Below are positions 42,038 through 46,592 of a stretch of 46,592 bases of DNA, in pieces (the first letter of the stretch is position 1; each line of letters begins with the position of its first letter). The notes beneath the pieces are model-generated. The model was not told the origin of the DNA, ran no database searches, and saw nothing but the letters and a program-made list of their open reading frames with translations. Source of the DNA: an uncultured delta proteobacterium (GTDB lineage: Bacteria > Myxococcota_A > Polyangia > Polyangiales > Polyangiaceae); NCBI GenBank assembly GCA_903894755.1, contig CAITRH010000593.1:1-46592 (forward strand), read 5' to 3'. The position numbers and the translations under genes are program-made.

Positions 42038-45000
42038 CAGACGATCTCCGGATTGGGATTGCGAACCTTGCCGAGGTACGTCGTGCGCGGTTTGGTCCCG
42101 ATCTCACCTAGCAGCGCGTAGCGCCGCGGATCCTTCATCGCCCTCGCAACCCGACTCTGTGGATCGTTCAGATCCCCAAAAACAATGGCATCGGCCGGAC
42201 ACGCCTGCTGGCACGCTACCACTACCTCGCCATCTCGGATCACCCGGTTCTCGCGCTTCGCCACAATCTTTGCCTTCTGGATCCGCTGCACACAATACGT
42301 GCACTTCTCCATCACCCCGCGGAAACGCACCGTAACATTCGGATTGTGCTGCATCTGGTGAACGTCCGGTACATTGCCGTCCTTCGCCCAAACCCCATCG
42401 TTGTGCCAGTTCAAATAGTTGAACCTACGCACCTTGTACGGGCAGTTGTTGGCGCAATATCGCGTCCCAATGCAGCGGTTGTACGCCATCTCGTTCAGCC
42501 CCTCAGGACTGTGCGTCGTCGCATTGACCGGACACACGTTCTCGCAAGGCGCGTTCTCGCAATGGACACACCCGATGGGCTGATGCACCACCAGTGGATC
42601 CTCCTCCGTCGCCCCGGTCCTCTGCTGCAACGACCCGTGCTCCTCGGTCACATAGTAACGGTCAATGCGAAGCCAGGTCATCTCCCTGCCGCGCGCTACC
42701 TCTACTTTGCCCACCACAGCCACGTTGTTCTCCGCCTGACACGCCACCGTGCATGCACTGCACCCCGTGCAGGCATTCAGGTCGATGATCAGCCCCCACT
42801 GGTTCCCCTTGCTGTAATCTTGTGGGGTCCATAGCGGCAAAAGACGCGGCGTAGGCTCCTGCAGCTCCGCAAAGTTCGAATGCTGCTGAAAATCAGCCCA
42901 CGTCGTCTCGCGTGCAAGGGGACGATGCTCCATGCTCGCATGCTCCTGGGTCACCGCAAAGTCGTAGCTCCCCTCCTTCGACAGCTTTACCCCAGTCGCT
43001 ACATGTGCTGCATCCGTCGTCCGTAAAGGATAGGCGTCAAACCCCTTGCCGTTCCCAATCCTCCCCGCCTTCTTGCGTCCCCATCCCAGTGCTATCGCAA
43101 CCGAATTGTTCGCCTGCCCCGGATTCAACCAAACCCCAACGGAAATCGACCGCTCACCTCGCGTCAGCTTGACCACATCGCCGTTCTTGAGACCAAGCTC
43201 CTTCGCAGTCTTCGGTGAAACAAGCGCCGCATTGTCCCAAACGAGCTTCGTAATGGGGTCGGGAAGCTCCTGGAGCCACACGTTGTTCGCATGACGCCCG
43301 TCGAACAACTTGCTGCAAGGCACAAACACAACCTCAAGGCTGTCTTTGCTCACAGGTGCTGACGTAGAGCTCTTCTCGAACGCTGCCGCCACATCTGCCA
43401 TCCGAACCGAACCGCGTGGGCCACTAGGTACTCCGCGACGTACCACCCCCTCCGCTAACGCCCGCTTCCAGTCCCTGTCGAGATCTGCTACGCGGAAAGG
43501 AACCTTGTTGTCTTGCACATCCCTGCAGTCAACCTTGCCATCCACCCCCGCCGCTCCGCAGGCGCTCAGCCCGTGTGCGGCAAGAAGATCGGCCCTAACT
43601 GTCGCCCGCACAATGTCGTAGCCCGTGCTCTCTTGCCCCGCTGTCAGCAGTGACAAAACCTCAATCTCGCTCCGCCCGTCAAACAGCGGCGTGATCAGCG
43701 GCTGCTGTACACTCACAGTCCCATCCAGCGCCCGTTGGTCGCCCCATGCCTCGTATTCGTGGGCCCTCGGAAGTTGCCACGTGCAACGCTCCCCCGTCTC
43801 ATCCTCCGACATCGCGAGATGCACACTCACCTGCACCTTCGCAAGAGCCTCGGCAAACTTCAGGTCCGCAGGCGCATCGTAGACAGGATTGCCGCCCAGT
43901 ATCAGCAGCGTCCCCACCTTGCCGTCCGCCATGTCCTTGGCAAGCGCCGCAATGTCTGCAATAGGATCCGCTTCCTCCGGGTCCAGCACAGAAGCAAAAG
44001 TTACCGTCTGCCCAGCGTTTCCCAGCGCCTCGTTGAGCGCATGCACCAATGCGTGCACCCGCGCCGGCTGTCTGGACCCCGCAACAATCAACGCTCGCCC
44101 CCGGTTGTTCACCAGGTCCTTGGCGACCGCCTTGAGCCACTTCTCCGAGATCGCTGCGTCGCCCACCCCCAACTTGGCCAGCTTGTCCGCCGCCGTCCCA
44201 AGAGGCCCAAGTGGCACTCGCAACGCCGCAATATGCGCAGCCAAAGCCAACGCAACTCGCTCTACATCGGTCGCAGCTACGCGAACCCGGTGGTCGGCCG
44301 CTGCCCCCGTCGTGGTCAGCGTCGGCTCCACCACATACAGGCGGTTCATCGGAGCCCCGACAACTGGACGACGCCCCGTTGCAAATCCTTTGTTTGCCCG
44401 TACCGATCCTGCCTCGGTCTGCAAGAAGTCGCAGTCAAGAGACAACACCACCCCGGCCTTGTCGTAGGCAAACACGGGCTGGATCACCGCGCCGTACGCG
44501 AGCTTGGCCCCCTGCCTTATGTTGCCTTCGTGGATCGGACTGTACGCTCGAAAGGTCGCCTTCGGAAGCCGCGCCTTGATCAGCCCTCGCAGACGCACCA
44601 CCGACGGCGAATTCGTTGGCGTAAGCAGCACATGCAACTTCGCCCCCTGGTCAGCCTCGAACTTGCCAGCCTTCAGGGCCGCCTCGAAGTCCGCCCAGCT
44701 CGCGGCTTTCTTCCCGCTCTTTGGTGTACGCGACCGGTCCATGTCGTACAGGTCTAGAATCGACGCCTGCGTCAATAAATCGGTCGCCCCCAGGCTCGAT
44801 GGATGCTGCGGATTGCCCTCTATCTTTGTGGGACGTCCCTCGTGGGTCTCCACCAGAAGCCCCACCGCGTCCCCTCGACGTGCGTACACCGTCGCATAGT
44901 GGGAAGCCACCCCAGGGATCACTTGCTCGGGAAGCTTCTGGTAAGGAACCACTTTCTCTACTGGCCGACGGCATCCCTCTGCCCCCACCAGAGCCATCGC

Positions 45001-45126
45001 TGCAGTCACAAAGCCCATGAACCCGCGCCGCCCAAGCGCCGCTGCGTCGTCGGACGGAGGCGTGGTCAGGTAATCCGGCGGGAACTCGTCGCCGCAGCTC
45101 CCCTGCGTGTCTTCTCGCTTGCTCAT
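42037..45126 (-). CDS. actB: alternative complex III subunit ActB (molybdopterin-like/iron-sulfur fusion)
   Basis: A 1029-residue peripheral subunit. The N-terminus has a Tat-like twin arginine followed by a hydrophobic run and cysteine (GRRGFMGFV at about 32-40, C52). A long molybdopterin-oxidoreductase-like domain follows (about 55-740), which in this family holds no molybdenum. The C-terminal ferredoxin domain (about 775-1010) carries cysteine groups [35 protein letters not shown] and CTYC/ACQQAC for four iron-sulfur clusters. It relays electrons from the quinol site to the hemes. ATG 45126 overlaps the actA stop by four bases; a GTG at 45135 is a less likely start. Confidence 0.94.
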   Translation of the reverse strand: MSKREDTQGSCGDEFPPDYLTTPPSDDAAALGRRGFMGFVTAAMALVGAEGCRRPVEKVVPYQKLPEQVIPGVASHYATVYARRGDAVGLLVETHEGRPTKIEGNPQHPSSLGATDLLTQASILDLYDMDRSRTPKSGKKAASWADFEAALKAGKFEADQGAKLHVLLTPTNSPSVVRLRGLIKARLPKATFRAYSPIHEGNIRQGAKLAYGAVIQPVFAYDKAGVVLSLDCDFLQTEAGSVRANKGFATGRRPVVGAPMNRLYVVEPTLTTTGAAADHRVRVAATDVERVALALAAHIAALRVPLGPLGTAADKLAKLGVGDAAISEKWLKAVAKDLVNNRGRALIVAGSRQPARVHALVHALNEALGNAGQTVTFASVLDPEEADPIADIAALAKDMADGKVGTLLILGGNPVYDAPADLKFAEALAKVQVSVHLAMSEDETGERCTWQLPRAHEYEAWGDQRALDGTVSVQQPLITPLFDGRSEIEVLSLLTAGQESTGYDIVRATVRADLLAAHGLSACGAAGVDGKVDCRDVQDNKVPFRVADLDRDWKRALAEGVVRRGVPSGPRGSVRMADVAAAFEKSSTSAPVSKDSLEVVFVPCSKLFDGRHANNVWLQELPDPITKLVWDNAALVSPKTAKELGLKNGDVVKLTRGERSISVGVWLNPGQANNSVAIALGWGRKKAGRIGNGKGFDAYPLRTTDAAHVATGVKLSKEGSYDFAVTQEHASMEHRPLARETTWADFQQHSNFAELQEPTPRLLPLWTPQDYSKGNQWGLIIDLNACTGCSACTVACQAENNVAVVGKVEVARGREMTWLRIDRYYVTEEHGSLQQRTGATEEDPLVVHQPIGCVHCENAPCENVCPVNATTHSPEGLNEMAYNRCIGTRYCANNCPYKVRRFNYLNWHNDGVWAKDGNVPDVHQMQHNPNVTVRFRGVMEKCTYCVQRIQKAKIVAKRENRVIRDGEVVVACQQACPADAIVFGDLNDPQSRVARAMKDPRRYALLGEIGTKPRTTYLGKVRNPNPEIV

Positions 45127-45770
45127 CGGTGGCACCCCGTGCAGTTCTCCGGCGGATTGAGCTCGCGCGGCGGTTTCACGGGCTCATTCGGATTGCGCTG
45201 CCATTCCATGTTGGTGATCTGGGAGACTGGACGAAGTTTGAGCGACGCCCCTTGCTTCTGCTTCACGTCGCGATGGCACTCTAGACACCACCCCATGCTG
45301 AGCGGCTGCTGCTGACGTACCACCTCCATTTGATCGATGCGCCCGTGACACTCCGAACATCCGACCCCGGCGCTCACATGGACGCTATGGTCGAAGTACG
45401 CGTGGTCGGGAAGCTTGTGGATGCGAACCCACTCGACCGCCGCCCCACTTTTCCAGGCGTCGCGTATCGGCTGCAGCTTCGCGGACGCTGTCATGATCGC
45501 CGCGTGGCAATTCATGCAGGTCTGCGTTGGCGGCACCATCGCAACGGCGGAACGCTCCACGTTCGCATGGCAGTAACGGCAATCGATGCCGTATTGGCCC
45601 GCGTGCATCCGATGACTATAAAGTACCGGTTGCTTTGGCGCATACCCGACCTGGGTAAATAAAGGCGAAAAGAAATACCAAACCACGAATACTACGCCCG
45701 GAAGTCCGAGCGCAGCGCCTGCCCCCGCTAGAGGCGGAAGCTTATTGATGGAACGAGGGAATATTTGCAT
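45123..45770 (-). CDS. actA: alternative complex III subunit ActA (penta-heme cytochrome c)
   Basis: A 215-residue membrane-anchored multiheme cytochrome. One N-terminal helix (LGLPGVVFVVWYFF, about 20-36) is followed by five CxxCH motifs at residues 64 (CRYCH), 85 (CMNCH), 138 (CSECH), 162 (CLECH) and 210 (CTGCH). It is the first gene of the act-cox operon and the electron exit wire of the complex. ATG 45770 is chosen because homology starts there; the frame is open back to 46001, but the extra 77 residues look non-coding. The operon promoter must lie in the gene-poor region upstream (45771 onward). Confidence 0.93.
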   Translation of the reverse strand: MQIFPRSINKLPPLAGAGAALGLPGVVFVVWYFFSPLFTQVGYAPKQPVLYSHRMHAGQYGIDCRYCHANVERSAVAMVPPTQTCMNCHAAIMTASAKLQPIRDAWKSGAAVEWVRIHKLPDHAYFDHSVHVSAGVGCSECHGRIDQMEVVRQQQPLSMGWCLECHRDVKQKQGASLKLRPVSQITNMEWQRNPNEPVKPPRELNPPENCTGCHR

Positions 45771-46151
45771 GCGACCCGCGATTACCCATTCAGCTTCATC
45801 GTGTTGTGCATGTTGCGTCTCATCGGCACCACGCAGACTCACCCCAACTGCACCGAAAACTCGACCCCAACCATGCCAATGCAAACGTGGGGAGGAAAGT
45901 GACCGGCGGTCGTGACTTAGGGGCCGCTCCCACGCACGGCAAGGGGTTGCGACACTTCGCGACCGCATGGCCACGAAATAAGCCGTTTGCGCCCGGTTCA
46001 AGTGGTGCTGCGATCGCGTTCCTCCTTCTCAATTCGCCGGTTTCTCGCCGGGGAGCCCTGGATCGCGGTTCGGACCTACTATTTAAAATGGGTTTAGTTT
46101 TGCACATTTACCGCGCGCATTTCTGATCCTGCGTCGACCTGCGGTTGTTGT

Positions 46152-46379
46152 TTGCGCGCGCAACTTCAATCCGCATGCACGCGGGCTGAACGCGCAAGCA
46201 CGCGCGTCGAAGCTGCAGCGCGCGGGTTGAACCCGCTGTTTCAGGCGGGGCTTTTGGCCAAGCAAATGGGAGAGAAGGCGGAGGCGCAGAGGCTCTTCGA
46301 TCGGGCGATGGTGGAGTTCGAGAAGAAGAGCGGAAACGAAGAAGAGCGGAAACAAAGCGGTGCTGGTCACCCCAAATGA
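46152..46379 (+). CDS. possible small protein or gene remnant
   Basis: A 75-codon frame opening with TTG. The second half (LFQAGLLAKQMGEKAEAQRL then FDRAMVEFEKKSGNEEERKQ) reads like an amphipathic TPR-type helix pair and follows a reasonable codon pattern; the first half is Arg/Ala-rich and unconvincing. A 16-bp tandem duplication near its end changes frame, so this could be a truncated or decaying gene. An internal ATG at 46266 is an alternative start. Confidence 0.25.
   Translation: MRAQLQSACTRAERASTRVEAAARGLNPLFQAGLLAKQMGEKAEAQRLFDRAMVEFEKKSGNEEERKQSGAGHPK
46322..46353 (+). repeat. 16-bp perfect tandem duplication
   Basis: GAAGAAGAGCGGAAAC occurs twice back to back (46322-46337 and 46338-46353). 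As 16 is not a multiple of three, it shifts the frame of any gene crossing it. Confidence 0.9.
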
Positions 46380-46483
46380 GTTTCCGGGCGTCCTGCCTTC
46401 AGCTGCCTGGAGCCCGGGAGCGCGTCGGAGACGACACGGCTGGCGAAGTTGCACCAAGTCTCAGACGGCGCTAGCACCTTGCC

Positions 46484-46592
46484 ATGGCCGATCCCAATTA
46501 CCGAACCGACTTGCCCGGTCCTTATGACCTTTCCGACCTTCGCGAGGGAGACCGCTACGAGCTGTCCAACGGTCACCGCATCTATTGCTCAC
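46484..46592 (+). CDS. Uma2 family protein, 5' fragment cut by the window edge
   Basis: The first 36 codons of a gene starting MADPNYRTDLPGPYDLSDLR and continuing EGDRYELSNGHRIYCS. The GDRYEL-x-x-GH pattern resembles the N-terminus of Uma2 (DUF820) PD-(D/E)XK-like proteins, which are abundant in myxobacteria and cyanobacteria and of uncertain function. The catalytic residues lie beyond the window, so the call rests on a short match. Confidence 0.5.
   Translation, partial: MADPNYRTDLPGPYDLSDLREGDRYELSNGHRIYCS

Larger units (their letters stand above)
45771..46483. other. upstream region of the act-cox operon, mostly non-coding
   Basis: About 700 bases with no well-supported gene. An AT-rich patch (ACTATTTAAAATGGG near 46078-46092) in otherwise GC-rich DNA could hold the operon's promoter on the minus strand, but no -35/-10 pair is convincing. 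A weak small frame (46152-46379) and a 16-bp tandem duplication lie toward the right. Confidence 0.4.

Noticed and set aside
45771-46001. 77-codon N-terminal extension of ActA
   Set aside because: Arg/His-rich with no homology; the membrane anchor and family similarity begin at the ATG at 45770.

Overview
The window is GC-rich, densely coded bacterial chromosome. Its content points to the Myxococcota (delta-proteobacterial lineage): a FrzS-like pseudo-receiver/coiled-coil protein, Cys-rich lipoproteins, a MYXO-CTERM-like sorting segment, an alternative complex III operon and a Uma2-type protein at the right edge. No rRNA, tRNA or CRISPR array was seen. The species cannot be named from the sequence alone.

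Left part (1-9000): a small acyl-carrier-like protein, an unknown tail-anchored protein, a HIT hydrolase coupled to an AI-2E-type membrane protein, two divergent Cys-rich lipoproteins, seryl-tRNA synthetase, and the nickel chaperones hypA-hypB. Between hypB and the next convergent gene lies a gene-free stretch of about 0.7 kb bounded by perfect 18-bp inverted repeats, with a direct repeat of about 35 bp inside each end. It looks like a non-autonomous mobile or repeated element.

Middle (9700-31260): a minus-strand run of NAD-dependent epimerase, hisIE and the FrzS-like protein; a BY-kinase-like ATPase; ybaB-recR-ridA; a stand-alone molybdenum formate dehydrogenase; about 1.2 kb without a credible gene; a four-gene heavy-metal RND efflux operon (TolC, a MYXO-CTERM/beta-barrel fusion, membrane-fusion protein, CzcA/CusA pump); an HPt protein; a two-gene beta-oxidation operon (thiolase and hydratase/dehydrogenase); a TPR protein with two cyclic-nucleotide-binding folds; and a rhodanese.

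Right part (31260-46592): a 21-bp minisatellite, an orphan DNA methyltransferase coupled to a MepA-like lipoprotein, then a 12-kb minus-strand respiratory operon. In transcription order this is actA-B-C-D-E-F, a small unknown membrane protein, and cytochrome c oxidase subunits II, I, III and IV. ActA-F oxidise quinol and would pass electrons through the cytochrome c domain and CuA of subunit II to subunit I.

The most striking observation concerns subunit I. It keeps both ligands of the low-spin heme but has lost one CuB histidine (Ser), the high-spin heme ligand (Gln), the K-channel lysine (Thr) and the D-channel aspartate (Gly). The operon may therefore carry a pseudo-oxidase that cannot reduce oxygen in the usual way. 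The same gene also contains an apparent +1 frameshift in a run of five G, which may be a sequencing error.
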